Source of the DNA: Phenylobacterium sp. NIBR 498073
GTDB lineage: Bacteria; Pseudomonadota; Alphaproteobacteria; Caulobacterales; Caulobacteraceae
Direction of reading: 5' to 3'
Assembly: GCF_027286305.1 (NCBI RefSeq)
Contig: NZ_CP114599.1
Location: 3,877,001 to 3,941,000 of the forward strand
Length of the DNA: 64,000 nucleotides
Shown here: piece by piece, positions 10,358 to 20,155 of the stretch
Layout: each line of letters opens with the position of its first letter
Position numbering within the stretch: position 1 is the first letter of the stretch
The notes under the pieces: model-generated
The model's database searches: none
What the model saw: only the letters and a program-made list of their open reading frames with translations
Told to the model about the DNA's origin: nothing
Program-made: the position numbers and the translations under genes

Positions 10358-11260
10358 TCACGCCAGCGGCTGCAACGCCACGTCCAGGAACCGCCGCAGC
10401 GTCGGCGTCGCGTCGTCCGCCCGCCAGACCAGGCCGCTCTCCAGATAGGGCCCCTCGCCCGGCAGGCTCATGTAGCGCACGCCGGTCCGCGCCAGATGGC
10501 GCAGCGAGGCCGGGACCAGCGCCACCCCGATCCCCGCCGAGACCAGGGCGATGATGGTCTGCATCTGGATCGCCTCCTGGACGATCCGCGCCCCGCCGGT
10601 CAGCGACTTCAGCGTCTCTATGGCCAGGTCGTAGAACGCCGGCGCCACCCGCCGTGGGAAGATCACGCCCGCGGCCCCGATCAGGGCGCCCGGCGCCAGC
10701 CGCCCGTCTTCGTGCGCCAATCGCCCCTCCTCGACCCAACTCTGCGGCACGGCCGCCACCAGCGGCTCGACCAGCAGCCGCCGATAGCTGAGCTGGGCCG
10801 GCAGGCCGCCCGGCGGCGGAATGACGATGCCGGCGTGGCCGTGCCCCTCCAGCAGGGCGGCGATCTGCACGTCGCTGGTCGCTTCGCTCAGCGCGATCTC
10901 GACCTCGGGGTGCAGAGCCGAATAGCGCCGCACCAGGGTCGGCAGGATGCTGTAGTCGGCAGTGCTGACGAACGACAGCTCCAGCCGTCCGGTCTGGCCG
11001 TCGCGCAGCTGGCGGGCGATCTCCAGCAGGCCCTCCAGCTCCTCCAGCGCCGTCTTCACATGCGCCAGCCACTGCTCGCCGAACGGGGTCAGCGCCACCT
11101 GCCGCTTGGTGCGCACAAACAGCGGCGCGCCGAGCTCGCGCTCCAGCGCGATGATCGACTGGCTGAGCGGCGGCTGGGTCATGCCGAGCTGCTCGGCCGC
11201 CCTGCCGAAATGCAGCGTCTCGGCCACCGCTCGGAAATGTCGAAGCTGGCGGGTGTCCAC
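10358..11260 (-). CDS. LysR family transcriptional regulator
   Basis: The 300-residue protein starts MDTRQLRHFRAVAETLHFGR with the LysR winged-helix-turn-helix (RAAEQLGMTQPPLSQSI) in the first 60 residues, followed by a full periplasmic-binding-like effector domain. It is divergent from ilvD with about 100 bp between the starts, the standard arrangement for a LysR regulator and its target. The ligand is unknown, and most ilvD genes are not under LysR control. The intergenic region has an AT-rich patch near 11296-11305 that could be a promoter. Confidence 0.9.
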   Translation of the reverse strand: MDTRQLRHFRAVAETLHFGRAAEQLGMTQPPLSQSIIALERELGAPLFVRTKRQVALTPFGEQWLAHVKTALEELEGLLEIARQLRDGQTGRLELSFVSTADYSILPTLVRRYSALHPEVEIALSEATSDVQIAALLEGHGHAGIVIPPPGGLPAQLSYRRLLVEPLVAAVPQSWVEEGRLAHEDGRLAPGALIGAAGVIFPRRVAPAFYDLAIETLKSLTGGARIVQEAIQMQTIIALVSAGIGVALVPASLRHLARTGVRYMSLPGEGPYLESGLVWRADDATPTLRRFLDVALQPLA

Positions 11261-11363
11261 GCCTGATATCCCACACGACCTAATGGGGTCTGCTTAATAT
11301 ATTTCACGAACTGGTCGCGATTGGCTACGGGTGGGGCGCGCAAACTCGTCAGGACCGACCCCG

Positions 11364-13211
11364 ATGCCGACCTATCGCTCCCGCACCACCACCCACGGCC
11401 GCAACATGGCCGGCGCCCGCGGCCTGTGGCGCGCCACCGGCATGAAGGACTCGGACTTCGGCAAGCCGATCATCGCGGTGGTCAACTCGTTCACCCAGTT
11501 CGTGCCGGGCCACGTCCACCTGAAGGACCTCGGCCAGCTGGTCGCCCGCGAGATCGAGCGCGCCGGCGGCGTGGCGAAGGAGTTCAACACCATCGCGGTC
11601 GACGATGGCATCGCCATGGGCCACGACGGCATGCTCTACAGCCTGCCCTCGCGCGAACTGATCGCCGACAGCGTCGAGTACATGGTCAACGCCCACTGCG
11701 CCGACGCCATGGTCTGCATCTCGAACTGCGACAAGATCACGCCGGGCATGCTGATGGCCTCGCTGCGGGTCAACATCCCGACGGTGTTCGTCTCCGGCGG
11801 TCCGATGGAGGCCGGCAAGGTGATCCTGAAGGGCAAGGAGGTCGCCCTCGACCTGGTCGACGCCATGGTCGCGGCCGCCGACGACAAGATCTCCGACGAG
11901 GAAGTCGCCGTCATCGAACGTTCGGCCTGCCCGACCTGCGGCTCCTGCTCGGGCATGTTCACCGCCAACTCGATGAACTGCCTGACCGAGGCCCTGGGCC
12001 TGTCGCTGCCCGGCAACGGCTCGGTCCTGGCCACCCACGCCGACCGCGAGCGCCTGTTCCTCGAAGCCGGCCACCTGATCGTCGACATCACCCGCCGCTA
12101 CTACGAACAGGACGACGCCTCGGTGCTGCCGCGCTCGGTCGCCTCGTTCAAGGCGTTCGAGAACGCCATGAGCCTCGACATCGCCATGGGCGGCTCGACC
12201 AACACCGTGCTGCACCTGCTGGCCGCCGCCTACGAGGCCGGCGTCGACTTCACCATGGAGGACATCGACCGCCTGTCGCGCAAGGTGCCGTGCCTCAGCA
12301 AGGTCGCCCCGGCCAAGGCCGACGTCCACATGGAGGACGTCCACCGCGCCGGCGGCATCATGGCCATTCTCGGCGAACTCGACCGCGCCGGCCTGCTGCA
12401 CACCGACCTGCCGACCGTTCACTCGAAGTCGATGGGCGAGGCGCTCGACCGCTGGGACATCAAGCGCACCAACAGCGAGACGGTGCAGACCTTCTTCAAG
12501 GCCGCGCCGGGCGGGGTGCCGACCCAGACCGCGTTCAGCCAGAACCGCCGCTGGGCGGAACTCGATCTCGACCGCCAGGGCGGCGTCATCCGCGAAGCCC
12601 AGCACGCCTTCTCGCAGGACGGCGGCCTGGCCGTGCTGTCGGGCAACCTCGCGCAGGACGGCTGCATCGTGAAGACCGCCGGGGTCGACGAGGAGATCCT
12701 GAAGTTCAAGGGCACGGCCCGCGTCTTCGAAAGCCAGGACGCGGCGGTCAGCGCCATCCTCACCGGCAAGATCGTCGCCGGCGACGTGGTGGTCATCCGC
12801 TACGAAGGCCCCAAGGGCGGCCCGGGCATGCAGGAGATGCTCTATCCGACCAGCTACCTGAAATCGAAGGGGCTGGGCAAAGCTTGCGCGCTGATCACCG
12901 ACGGCCGCTTCTCGGGCGGCACCTCGGGCCTCTCGATCGGTCACGTCTCGCCCGAGGCGGCCGAGGGCGGGGTGATCGGCCTGGTCGAGGACGGCGACGC
13001 CATCACCATCGACATCCCCGAGCGGATCATCCGGCTGGACGTCTCCGACGCCGTGCTCGCCGAGCGCCGCGCCGCGATGACCGCCAAGGGCGCCGCCGCC
13101 TGGAAGCCGGCCGAACGCCAGCGCCTCGTCTCCCCGGCCCTGCGCGCCTACGCCGCCATGACCACCAACGCCGCCCGCGGCGCGGTCCGCGACGTCAGCC
13201 AGGTCGAGTAG
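11364..13211 (+). CDS. ilvD: Dihydroxy-acid dehydratase IlvD
   Basis: The 615-residue enzyme makes the 2-oxo acids of valine and isoleucine synthesis. Fe-S cluster cysteines appear in NCDKITPGM and [23 protein letters not shown] and [15 protein letters not shown] are further IlvD signatures. The start at 11364 ([17 protein letters not shown]) matches the family N-terminus; an upstream GTG would add residues not seen in the family. It is alone, not with other ilv genes, and divergent from a LysR regulator. Confidence 0.97.
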   Translation: MPTYRSRTTTHGRNMAGARGLWRATGMKDSDFGKPIIAVVNSFTQFVPGHVHLKDLGQLVAREIERAGGVAKEFNTIAVDDGIAMGHDGMLYSLPSRELIADSVEYMVNAHCADAMVCISNCDKITPGMLMASLRVNIPTVFVSGGPMEAGKVILKGKEVALDLVDAMVAAADDKISDEEVAVIERSACPTCGSCSGMFTANSMNCLTEALGLSLPGNGSVLATHADRERLFLEAGHLIVDITRRYYEQDDASVLPRSVASFKAFENAMSLDIAMGGSTNTVLHLLAAAYEAGVDFTMEDIDRLSRKVPCLSKVAPAKADVHMEDVHRAGGIMAILGELDRAGLLHTDLPTVHSKSMGEALDRWDIKRTNSETVQTFFKAAPGGVPTQTAFSQNRRWAELDLDRQGGVIREAQHAFSQDGGLAVLSGNLAQDGCIVKTAGVDEEILKFKGTARVFESQDAAVSAILTGKIVAGDVVVIRYEGPKGGPGMQEMLYPTSYLKSKGLGKACALITDGRFSGGTSGLSIGHVSPEAAEGGVIGLVEDGDAITIDIPERIIRLDVSDAVLAERRAAMTAKGAAAWKPAERQRLVSPALRAYAAMTTNAARGAVRDVSQVE

Positions 13212-13221
13212 GGAATTCGGT

Positions 13222-13355
13222 GTCATCCCGGTTTCGGCGCAGCCGAAGACCGGGCCCCATTGTCGCCTGATCGTGCAGAATGGGTGCCGTCCAGCCGCAT
13301 CCTGACCCATCTGGTGTTCATGGGTCCCGGTCTTGCTGCGCAAACCGGGATGACA
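13222..13355. repeat. Modular double-hairpin repeat, copy B
   Basis: The outer ends TGTCATCCCGG and CCGGGATGACA are perfect inverted repeats. The left hairpin encloses TTTCGGCGCAGCCGAAGA and the right one TCTTGCTGCGCAAA. The TGTTCATGGGTCCCGG block is in the right half. It lies between ilvD and ybgC and separates their transcription units. Confidence 0.85.
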
Positions 13356-13386
13356 CGGATTGAGGCTAGGCCCTAAACCTAGGCCC

Positions 13387-13830
13387 ATGCAGACCCCGCT
13401 CCCCTCCGCCGGCGTCCTCGACGGGCGCGAACACGTCCTGCCCGTCCGCGTCTATTACGAGGACACTGACTTCACCGGGGTGGTCTACCACGCCAACTAC
13501 GTCCGCTATTTCGAGCGCGGCCGGTCCGACTTCCTGCGCCTCGCCGGTGTTCATCACGCCGAATTGCTGGACCGCGACGATCCGGCCGCCTTCGCCATCG
13601 TGCGCATGGAGCTCGACTTCAAGCGCGCCGCCCGCATCGACGACGCCCTGGCCGTCCGCACCACCTACGATTCCGCCCGCGGCCCGCGGCTCTTTGTCAG
13701 CCAGCGGATTACGCGCGGCGAGGAGCTGATCTGCGCGGCCCAGGTCGAGGCCGCCTGCATCGACCTGGCCGGCCGCCCGCGCAAGCCGCCGGCCGGCATG
13801 CTCGACATCCTGCGCCCGCTCTTCGCGTAA
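13387..13830 (+). CDS. ybgC: Acyl-CoA thioesterase YbgC (Tol-Pal associated)
   Basis: The 147-residue hotdog thioesterase has the family motif YYEDTDFTGVVYHANYVRYF, with the catalytic Asp in EDTD and the His in YHANY. YbgC opens the tol-pal cluster in many proteobacteria and acts on short acyl-CoA or ACP thioesters at the inner membrane. The start at 13387 fits the family; it is 129 bp ahead of tolQ, whose gap holds a candidate CtrA box. Confidence 0.95.
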   Translation: MQTPLPSAGVLDGREHVLPVRVYYEDTDFTGVVYHANYVRYFERGRSDFLRLAGVHHAELLDRDDPAAFAIVRMELDFKRAARIDDALAVRTTYDSARGPRLFVSQRITRGEELICAAQVEAACIDLAGRPRKPPAGMLDILRPLFA

Positions 13831-13863
13831 GGTTTTCGTAAAACCGCCTTCACCATTTCGGCG

Positions 13864-13879
13864 TTAGACGTCGGTTAAC
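13864..13879 (+). promoter_or_regulatory. Candidate CtrA box upstream of tolQ
   Basis: TTAG-N7-TTAAC matches CtrA consensus TTAA-N7-TTAAC with one mismatch and exact 7-nt spacing. It is about 80 bp before tolQ, in the only sizeable gap of the tol cluster. This would tie envelope constriction genes to the cell cycle. Inference from motif only. Confidence 0.45.
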
Positions 13880-13959
13880 CAGAAGGCATGGCCTTAAGTT
13901 CGCCACCGCGGGCGGCTTGAAGTCGTGCGCCCGCCATTCTTACGGAGCCCTACGAGCGC

Positions 13960-14661
13960 ATGGACCCCGCTGCGATCACCGCCGACAGCTTCAGCTTCAT
14001 CAATCTGTTCATTCGCGCCGACTGGGTCGTGAAGGCGGTGATGATCGGATTGATCCTGGCCTCGCTGTGGTCCTGGACGGTGATCATCGACAAGTCCGTC
14101 CGACTGACCAAGCTCAACAAGCAGGCCAGCGACTTCGAAGACCAGGTCTCCTCGGGCCGCTCGCTCGAGGACATCGCCGCCGAGGCCGGCGAGCGCCCGA
14201 CCCAGGCGCTGCCGCGCATGCTGCAGGGCGCGCTCAAGGAATGGCGCGACGCCCGCGCCCGGGGGCTGGTCTCCGAAAGCCAGACCGCCTTCCTGATCCA
14301 GCGCATCGACCGCGCCCTCGACACCACCATCGCCCGCGAGAGCGCGCGGGTTGAGAACGGCCTCGGCTCGCTGGCCATCGTCGCCACCGCCTCGCCGTTC
14401 GTCGGCCTGTTCGGCACCGTCTGGGGGATCATGAAGGCCTTCCAGGCGATCGCCGTGGAAAAGTCGACCAACCTGGCGGTCGTCGCCCCCTCGATCGCCG
14501 AGGCGCTGTTCGCCACCGCCATCGGCCTGATCGCCGCGATCCCGGCCTACATCGCCTACAACAAGTTCTCGACCGACGCCGGCAAGTACGCCGGCCGGCT
14601 CGAAGGCTTCGCCGACGACCTCTCCACCGCCATCCAGCGCCGCCTGGCCGAGCGGGGCTAA
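13960..14661 (+). CDS. tolQ: Tol-Pal system protein TolQ
   Basis: The 233-residue protein has one membrane helix near residues 23-45 and two more at about 130-150 and 178-200, the MotA/TolQ/ExbB topology. NGLGSLAIVATASPFVGLFGTVWGI is the conserved core with the pore-lining helix. TolQ with TolR forms the proton-driven motor that pulls the outer membrane during constriction. The start at 13960 has an upstream GGAGCCC. It is followed by tolR after 5 nt. Confidence 0.96.
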   Translation: MDPAAITADSFSFINLFIRADWVVKAVMIGLILASLWSWTVIIDKSVRLTKLNKQASDFEDQVSSGRSLEDIAAEAGERPTQALPRMLQGALKEWRDARARGLVSESQTAFLIQRIDRALDTTIARESARVENGLGSLAIVATASPFVGLFGTVWGIMKAFQAIAVEKSTNLAVVAPSIAEALFATAIGLIAAIPAYIAYNKFSTDAGKYAGRLEGFADDLSTAIQRRLAERG

Positions 14662-14666
14662 GGGTC

Positions 14667-15143
14667 ATGGCGCTTTCCTCCCACGACGCCTTCTCCGCCT
14701 CCGGCGGGTCGCGGCGCCGGCGCGGCCGCCGCTCGCGCGGGGCGCTGTCCGAGATCAACGTCACGCCGCTGGTCGACGTGATGCTCGTGCTGCTGATCAT
14801 CTTCATGGTCTCGGCCCCGCTGCTGACCAGCGGCGTCGAGGTCGAGCTGCCCAAGACCGAGGCCGGCGCCATGGAGGATCCCAAGGAACCGCTGACCGTC
14901 TCCATCCGCCAGGACGGCGCAGTGTTCATCCAGGAAGACGCGGTGCCGTTCTCCAGTCTGGCCCCGCGCCTGCGGGCCATGGCGGGCGATGACCATGCCA
15001 AGCCGATCTATGTGCGCGCCGACGGCCGCGCCTCCTACCAGATCGTCGCCCAGGTGATGGCCGCGCTGTCGACCTCCGGCTTCACCAGCATCAACCTCAT
15101 CACCGACACCGGCGGACCGTCTTCGGGCGGCGAGCCGCGCTGA
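14667..15143 (+). CDS. tolR: Tol-Pal system protein TolR
   Basis: The 158-residue protein has a basic Ser/Arg-rich N-terminus and one helix at about residues 33-52 with the proton-relay Asp (NVTPLVDVMLVLLIIF). A periplasmic domain with GAVFIQEDAVP and the closing TDTGGP region follows. Family length. It works with TolQ as the stator. It is tightly packed: 5 nt after tolQ and 7 nt before tolA. Confidence 0.95.
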   Translation: MALSSHDAFSASGGSRRRRGRRSRGALSEINVTPLVDVMLVLLIIFMVSAPLLTSGVEVELPKTEAGAMEDPKEPLTVSIRQDGAVFIQEDAVPFSSLAPRLRAMAGDDHAKPIYVRADGRASYQIVAQVMAALSTSGFTSINLITDTGGPSSGGEPR

Positions 15144-15150
15144 GGCGTCG

Positions 15151-15987
15151 ATGGCCCGCGAACGGTCCGAATTCTCCGGCGCGATGCTCGCCTCCACCCT
15201 GCTCCACGCAGGGGTGATCGCGGCCGCCCTGATTTCATGGCCCTGGGCGCGCCAGCTGCCGATGGGCGCAGCCGTGCCGGTCAACATCGTGGCCAACGCC
15301 CCGTCGACCAACCTCGCCCCCGCCGAGCAGGGCCCCGAGGAGCTGCCCGCCCAGACCGAGGCGCCGGTTCCCGACGCGCCAGCGCCGCCGGCCGCGCCCG
15401 AGCCGACCCCGCAGCCGGTCCCCGTCCCGCCCAAGCCGGCGCCGAAGACCGCGCCCGCCCCGGCTCCGGCCAAGCCGGTCCCCACGCCGAAGCCCGCGCC
15501 GGCGCCCGCCGCCCCTGCCCAGAAGGCCCCGGCCAAGCCCGCGCCCAAGGCCGAAAAGGGTCTCGATCTCGACGCCCTGGCCGCCAGCGTGGCCAAGAGC
15601 TCGGGCGCCCAACGCTCGTCCGCCGCGCAAGGGCCGTCCCGCGCCGCCACCTCGCAGCAGGCCCGCCCCGACCTCGGGACCGGCCAGGCCGCCGCGGCGC
15701 TGGCCGGCATGTCCGAAGAGCTGCAGCGCCGCTGGAACCCGAACTGCGACGTGGAGGGCGGTCGCGACGTCCGCATCCGCGTGGTCTTCACCCTCGGCTC
15801 CGGCGGTCAGGTGGTCGGCCAGGTCGACGCCGGCGGCGCCGAGCGCTCCAGTAACCCCGTCGTCCAGACCGCGGCCGAACGCGCGATCCGCGCGGTCTAT
15901 GCGGCCGCGCCGTTCCGCACCCTGCCGCGGCAGTTCTACGGCGACCGCATCGCGGTCAACTTCAACGCCCGCGAAGCCTGTTCCTAG
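15151..15987 (+). CDS. tolA: Tol-Pal system protein TolA
   Basis: The 278-residue protein has an N-terminal membrane anchor (about residues 10-30), then a long Pro/Ala/Lys-rich region in place of the Ala-rich helix of enteric TolA, and a small C-terminal domain (LQRRWNPNC onwards, residues 190-278) with TonB/TolA-C character. TolA passes force from TolQR to Pal. Sequence similarity in this protein is always low, so the call rests on position between tolR and tolB plus this architecture. Confidence 0.9.
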   Translation: MARERSEFSGAMLASTLLHAGVIAAALISWPWARQLPMGAAVPVNIVANAPSTNLAPAEQGPEELPAQTEAPVPDAPAPPAAPEPTPQPVPVPPKPAPKTAPAPAPAKPVPTPKPAPAPAAPAQKAPAKPAPKAEKGLDLDALAASVAKSSGAQRSSAAQGPSRAATSQQARPDLGTGQAAAALAGMSEELQRRWNPNCDVEGGRDVRIRVVFTLGSGGQVVGQVDAGGAERSSNPVVQTAAERAIRAVYAAAPFRTLPRQFYGDRIAVNFNAREACS

Positions 15988-16004
15988 AGGAGAGACCCCA
16001 GACC

Positions 16005-17300
16005 ATGCGCCTGAAGACCCTGGCCCTGGCCGTCGTCGCCGCCCTCATTTCGTCGGCCGCCCTGACGGTTCCGGCCCGCGCCCAGATCGAGGTCGACGTC
16101 AACCGCGGCGACATCAAGCCGCTGCCGATCGCCATCCCGGCCTTCGGCGGCCAGCAGGGCGCCGAGATCGCCCAGGTCATCACCGGCAACCTGGAGCGCT
16201 CGGGCCTGTTCGCCCCGATCCCGCCCGCCGCGCACATTGAGAAGACTCTGGACGTCAACGTCCAGCCGCGCTTCCCCGACTGGAAGGTGCTCAACGCCCA
16301 GGCGCTGGTGAACGGCCAGGTGACCGTCGAGGGCGGCCGGCTGACCGTCAACTTCCGGCTCTGGGACGTCTATTCGGAACAGCAGCTGCTCGGCCTGCAG
16401 TTCACCTCCACCCCCGACAACTGGCGGCGCGTGGCGCACAAGATCTCGGACGCGGTCTATGAGCGCCTGACCGGCGAGAAGGGCTATTTCGACACCCGCG
16501 TGGTGTTCGTCTCCGAGAGCGGCGACCGCCTGAACCGCCGCAAGCAGCTGGCCATCATGGACCAGGACGGCGCCAACCCGTCCTACCTGACCGACGGCTC
16601 CTACATCGTCATGACCCCGCGGTTCTCCTCGACCAGCCAGGAGATTACCTACATGGCCCTGCGGCCGGAGGGCTCGTCGATCTACCTGTTCAACCTGGAG
16701 AGCGGCCGTCGCGAGACCCTCGGCAACTTCCCGGGCATGGTCTTCGCCCCGCGCTTCTCGCCGGACGGCGGCCGCGTCGCCTTCTCGGTCGAACGGGCCG
16801 GCAACACCGACATCTACGTGATGGACCTGCGCAGCCGCTCGACCAACCGCCTGACCTCCGACCCGTCGATCGAGACCTCGCCGTCGTTCTCCCCGGACGG
16901 CTCGCGCATCGTCTACAACTCCGACCGCGGCGGTAGCGCCCAGCTCTACATCATGGACACCAGCGGCGGCGGCGCGCGGCGCATCTCCTTCGGCTCCGGA
17001 CGCTACACCACCCCGGTCTGGAGCCCGACCGGCGAGTACATCGCCTTCACCAAGCAGGCCGGCGGCCAGTTCCACATCGGCATCATGAAGCCCGACGGCT
17101 CGGACGAGCGCATCCTGACCACCAGCTATCTCGACGAGGGCCCGACCTGGGCGCCCAACGGCCGGGTGCTGATGTTCAGCCGCGAAACCCCCGGCGGCGC
17201 CCCGCGCCTGTGGACCGTAGACGTCACCGGCCGGATCGAGCGCGCTGCGCCCTATCCGGGCTCCGGGTCCGACCCCGCCTGGTCGCCGCTGCTGAATTAA
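16005..17300 (+). CDS. tolB: Tol-Pal system beta-propeller protein TolB
   Basis: The 431-residue protein has a signal peptide cleaved after ARA (residue 28). An N-terminal domain ([20 protein letters not shown]) follows. The beta-propeller is marked by repeats of the type [41 protein letters not shown] and [10 protein letters not shown]. TolB links Pal and TolA in the periplasm. The RBS GGAGAG sits 8 nt upstream. About 130 bp separate it from pal. Confidence 0.97.
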   Translation: MRLKTLALAVVAALISSAALTVPARAQIEVDVNRGDIKPLPIAIPAFGGQQGAEIAQVITGNLERSGLFAPIPPAAHIEKTLDVNVQPRFPDWKVLNAQALVNGQVTVEGGRLTVNFRLWDVYSEQQLLGLQFTSTPDNWRRVAHKISDAVYERLTGEKGYFDTRVVFVSESGDRLNRRKQLAIMDQDGANPSYLTDGSYIVMTPRFSSTSQEITYMALRPEGSSIYLFNLESGRRETLGNFPGMVFAPRFSPDGGRVAFSVERAGNTDIYVMDLRSRSTNRLTSDPSIETSPSFSPDGSRIVYNSDRGGSAQLYIMDTSGGGARRISFGSGRYTTPVWSPTGEYIAFTKQAGGQFHIGIMKPDGSDERILTTSYLDEGPTWAPNGRVLMFSRETPGGAPRLWTVDVTGRIERAAPYPGSGSDPAWSPLLN

Positions 17301-17429
17301 CCAGTGTTTTCAGGTTCAAAATCCCCCCCAACGGACTTTTGAAATGTCCGCCCATGGCAAAGCCGGGTAGAACGAGGAACTGGCTGTGGGGACCGCCGTC
17401 GTCGTAACTTATTAATTGGAGAAGCAAAC

Positions 17430-17978
17430 GTGCAAAGCTTCAGTATCAAGCACGCCCTGCGACTGAGCCTGGTTGCAGCCGCCGCCATCTCGGTCACGGC
17501 CTGCGCCTCGCGCCCGAAGCCGGCCCCCGCGCCGGAACCGACGCCCGCGCCGGCCCCTGCGCCCGCCCCGGAGCCGGCCCCCGCGCCGCCGCCGACCTCG
17601 TCGGTGATCCCCGGTTCGGTACAGGACTTCACGGTCAACGTCGGCGACCGCGTCTATTTCGACCTCGACAGCTACAGCGTCCGCGCCGACGCCGGCCCGC
17701 TGCTCGACGCCCAGGCCGCCTGGCTGGTGCGCTATCCGAACGTCCAGATCCGCATCGAAGGCAACGCCGACGAACGCGGCACCCGTGAGTACAACCTCGC
17801 CCTCGGCTCGCGCCGCGCCAACTCGGTGCGCGAGTACCTGGTCCAGCGCGGCGTCCAGCCGTCGCGGATCTCGACGGTCTCGTACGGCAAGGAAAAGCCG
17901 ATCGACGCCGGCGCCAACGAGGAAGCCTACCAGCGCAACCGGAACGCCCACACGGCGATCACCTCGGGCGCTCAGTAA
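17430..17978 (+). CDS. pal: Peptidoglycan-associated lipoprotein Pal
   Basis: A GTG start with GGAG 9 nt upstream gives 182 residues. The lipobox is VTAC (Cys near residue 25), then a Pro/Ala linker, then the OmpA-type peptidoglycan-binding domain: VYFDLDSYSVRADA, IRIEGNADERGTREYNLALG and RISTVSYGKEKP. The Asp and Arg of GNADERGTREYN bind diaminopimelate. Pal is needed for outer-membrane constriction. A UUCG-loop terminator follows. Confidence 0.97.
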   Translation: MQSFSIKHALRLSLVAAAAISVTACASRPKPAPAPEPTPAPAPAPAPEPAPAPPPTSSVIPGSVQDFTVNVGDRVYFDLDSYSVRADAGPLLDAQAAWLVRYPNVQIRIEGNADERGTREYNLALGSRRANSVREYLVQRGVQPSRISTVSYGKEKPIDAGANEEAYQRNRNAHTAITSGAQ

Positions 17979-18001
17979 GCGACGTTGCTGAACGTTTGCG
18001 G

Positions 18002-18026
18002 GAGGGGGCCTTCGGGTCCCCTCTTT
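18002..18026 (+). terminator. Rho-independent terminator after pal
   Basis: A 9-bp stem (GAGGGGGCC with GGTCCCCTC, one G-T wobble) closed by a TTCG loop is followed by TTT. It would end or attenuate tol-pal transcription before cpoB. Confidence 0.75.
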
Positions 18027-18089
18027 GCATTTGCGCTCTACTTTACGCCTCCCACCGAACAGCCCCATTTTGGCCGTCCGTTCCTGCAG

Positions 18090-18938
18090 ATGATGTCGAC
18101 TATGAAGCTTGCCCGTCTCGCCCTGCCGCTCGCCCTCGCCCTGATCGCCTCCACCGCCGTGGCCCAGGTCCCGATGGATCCGCTGGACGCCCGCGACGCC
18201 CGCCGCCTCGACCGCATGGAACAGGTGATGCGGGAGCTGCGGGCCATCGTCTTCCAGGGCCGCGACACCGGAAAGCCGGTCGTCGTGCAGCCGGCCGAGA
18301 CCGACTACCAGCTCCAGGAGGTCAGCCGCCGCCTGGCCGACATGGAACAGACCATGACCCGGATGACCGGCGACCTGGAGAACGCCGGCCGCCAGGCCGA
18401 GCTCGCCAAGCGCGAGGCCGAGGCCCTGCGCGCCGAGAACAAGTCGCTTTCCGACCGCATCGCCAATCTTGAGAGCGGGGCGCTGGCGGCGACCGGCTCC
18501 GCGCCGGCAGACGGCGGCCTGGCCGGCGGCCCGGCGCCGAACACGGGCCTGTCGGCCGGCGAGGCCTTCAGCCAGTCGCGCCAGGCGATGCTGGCCGGTG
18601 ACTACGCCGTCGCCGAGGCCGGCTTCCGCGACTATGTCTCGGCCTATGGCGACAGCGCCAAGGCGCCCGAGGCCCGCTACTGGCTGGGCAAGACCCTGAC
18701 CGCCCGGGGCGCCCACGCCGACGCCGCCGGCTCCTACATCGCGGCCATCCGCGGCTGGCCGCAGACCAGCTGGGCGCCCGACGCGGTGCTGGAGCTCTCG
18801 CGCGCCCTGATCGCCCTCAAGAAGCCGGCCGACGCCTGCCAGACCCTGGCCGAGCTGGCCCGGCGTTATCCGAAGGCCTCGACCACCGTGCAGACCCGCG
18901 CGGCCCAGGCCCGCACCCAGGCCAAGTGCTCGGGCTGA
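18090..18938 (+). CDS. cpoB: Tol-Pal accessory protein CpoB/YbgF
   Basis: The start at 18090 gives 282 residues; ATGs at 18093 and 18102 are also possible. A signal peptide ending AVA is followed by a coiled-coil region (residues about 40-125 with heptads and ELAKREAEALRAENKSLSDR) and C-terminal TPR repeats (AMLAGDYAVAEAGFRDYVS and following). CpoB coordinates PBP1B with the Tol machine in E. coli; in this family the coiled coil trimerises. It overlaps tilS by 13 nt. Confidence 0.9.
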   Translation: MMSTMKLARLALPLALALIASTAVAQVPMDPLDARDARRLDRMEQVMRELRAIVFQGRDTGKPVVVQPAETDYQLQEVSRRLADMEQTMTRMTGDLENAGRQAELAKREAEALRAENKSLSDRIANLESGALAATGSAPADGGLAGGPAPNTGLSAGEAFSQSRQAMLAGDYAVAEAGFRDYVSAYGDSAKAPEARYWLGKTLTARGAHADAAGSYIAAIRGWPQTSWAPDAVLELSRALIALKKPADACQTLAELARRYPKASTTVQTRAAQARTQAKCSG

Positions 18939-20155
18939 ACGACCTCGCCGCGGTCGTCGGCGCCGTCCTCGACCGCCGGCTCGACCCCGGCTCCGCCGCG
19001 CCGATCGCCGTCGCTCTCTCTGGCGGCGGCGATTCCCGCGCCCTGACCCTGATCGCCGCCGACTGGGCCCAGGCCCGCGGTCGCCGGCTGGCGATCCTCA
19101 CCGTCGATCATGGCCTCAATCCCGACAGCGCCGGCTGGACCGCCGACTGCGCCGCGCTCGCGGTGCGGCTGGACGCCAGCTTCCACCCGCTGTCCTGGAC
19201 CGGCGAGAAGCCCGCCCAGGGCCTGCCGGCCGCCGCCCGCGCCGCCCGCCACCGGCTGCTGGCCGACGCCGCCCGCGCGATCGGGGCGTCCGTCATCCTG
19301 ATGGGCCACACGGCGAGCGACCTGGCCGAGGCGGCCGCCATGCGCGCCGAGGGCTCGACTACCCCCTCGCCGCGCGAGTGGGCCCCTTCGCCGGTCTGGC
19401 CCGAAGGCCGCGGCGTCTTCCTGCTGCGCCCGATGCTGGCGGTCTCCCGCCAGCAGGTCCGCGACTGGCTGGGCGAGCACGGCGAGAGCTGGATCGACGA
19501 TCCGGCCAATGACGATCCGCGCTTCGCCCGCGCACGCGCCCGTCTCGCCGGCGCCGAAGCTCCCGCCCCGCCCGAACCGCCGGCGCCGCAGCTGGCCGCC
19601 CTCGCCACCGCCGCCGAGGTCGACGCCGCCGGCGTCGTCACCCTGCCCCGCGGCGACCTGCCGCCCCGGCTGGTCGCCGCCGCCGCCCTCTGTGCGGCCG
19701 GAACCGCCCGGCCGCCGCGCACCGACCGGCTGGCGCGGATCATCGAGCATCTGGCCCGCGAGGAGCCGTTCATCGCCACTCTCGGCGGCGCGCGGATCCA
19801 GGCCAAGGAGGGCAGGGTGCTGTTCATGCGCGAGCCGGGAGAGCTGCTGCGCGCGGGGCTCGCCGGCGAGATGCTGGCGCCGGGCGAGCAGCTGGTCTGG
19901 GATGGCCGCTTCGAAATCACCACCGAGCGGGTGGCGGTGATCGCCCCCCTGGCAGGCCACGCGGCCCAGTTGCCGCCCGCTCAGCGCGCGGCCCTGCGCG
20001 CAATCCCGGCCCGCGCCCGCGCCGCCCTGCCGGTCGTGCTCGACGGCGCGGCGGTCGCCTGTCCGCTGCTGGAAGAAGCACCGGGCCTGACGATCCGCAG
20101 CCTGGTGCGCGAACGACTGCTCGCCGCCTGCGGCGTGGTGGTGCGCGAGCGCTAA
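18926..20155 (+). CDS. tilS: tRNA(Ile)-lysidine synthase TilS
   Basis: The GTG start overlaps cpoB by 13 nt and gives 409 residues. The PP-loop motif SGGGDSRAL is near residue 32, followed by TVDHGLNPDSAGW and GHTASDLAEAAAM, as in TilS/MesJ. The enzyme lysidinylates C34 of the AUA-reading tRNA-Ile. The gene order tol-pal-cpoB-tilS is conserved in relatives, where ftsH commonly follows; here a convergent hydrolase follows instead. Confidence 0.92.
   Translation: MLGLNDLAAVVGAVLDRRLDPGSAAPIAVALSGGGDSRALTLIAADWAQARGRRLAILTVDHGLNPDSAGWTADCAALAVRLDASFHPLSWTGEKPAQGLPAAARAARHRLLADAARAIGASVILMGHTASDLAEAAAMRAEGSTTPSPREWAPSPVWPEGRGVFLLRPMLAVSRQQVRDWLGEHGESWIDDPANDDPRFARARARLAGAEAPAPPEPPAPQLAALATAAEVDAAGVVTLPRGDLPPRLVAAAALCAAGTARPPRTDRLARIIEHLAREEPFIATLGGARIQAKEGRVLFMREPGELLRAGLAGEMLAPGEQLVWDGRFEITTERVAVIAPLAGHAAQLPPAQRAALRAIPARARAALPVVLDGAAVACPLLEEAPGLTIRSLVRERLLAACGVVVRER

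Noticed and set aside
10209..10448. Small plus-strand frame starting in repeat A
   Set aside because: It is made of repeat sequence and the antisense end of the LysR gene and has no ribosome site.
11321..13270. 650-codon open frame overlapping ilvD in another frame
   Set aside because: Composition is Arg/Pro/Gly dominated and typical of an off-frame GC-rich reading; ilvD itself is unmistakable.
15370..15560. Pro/Ala coding repeats as a possible minisatellite
   Set aside because: They are the normal low-complexity stalk of TolA.
17300..17345. T-loop-like GGTTCAAAATCC suggesting a tRNA
   Set aside because: No matching D arm, anticodon stem or acceptor stem is present in the flanks.
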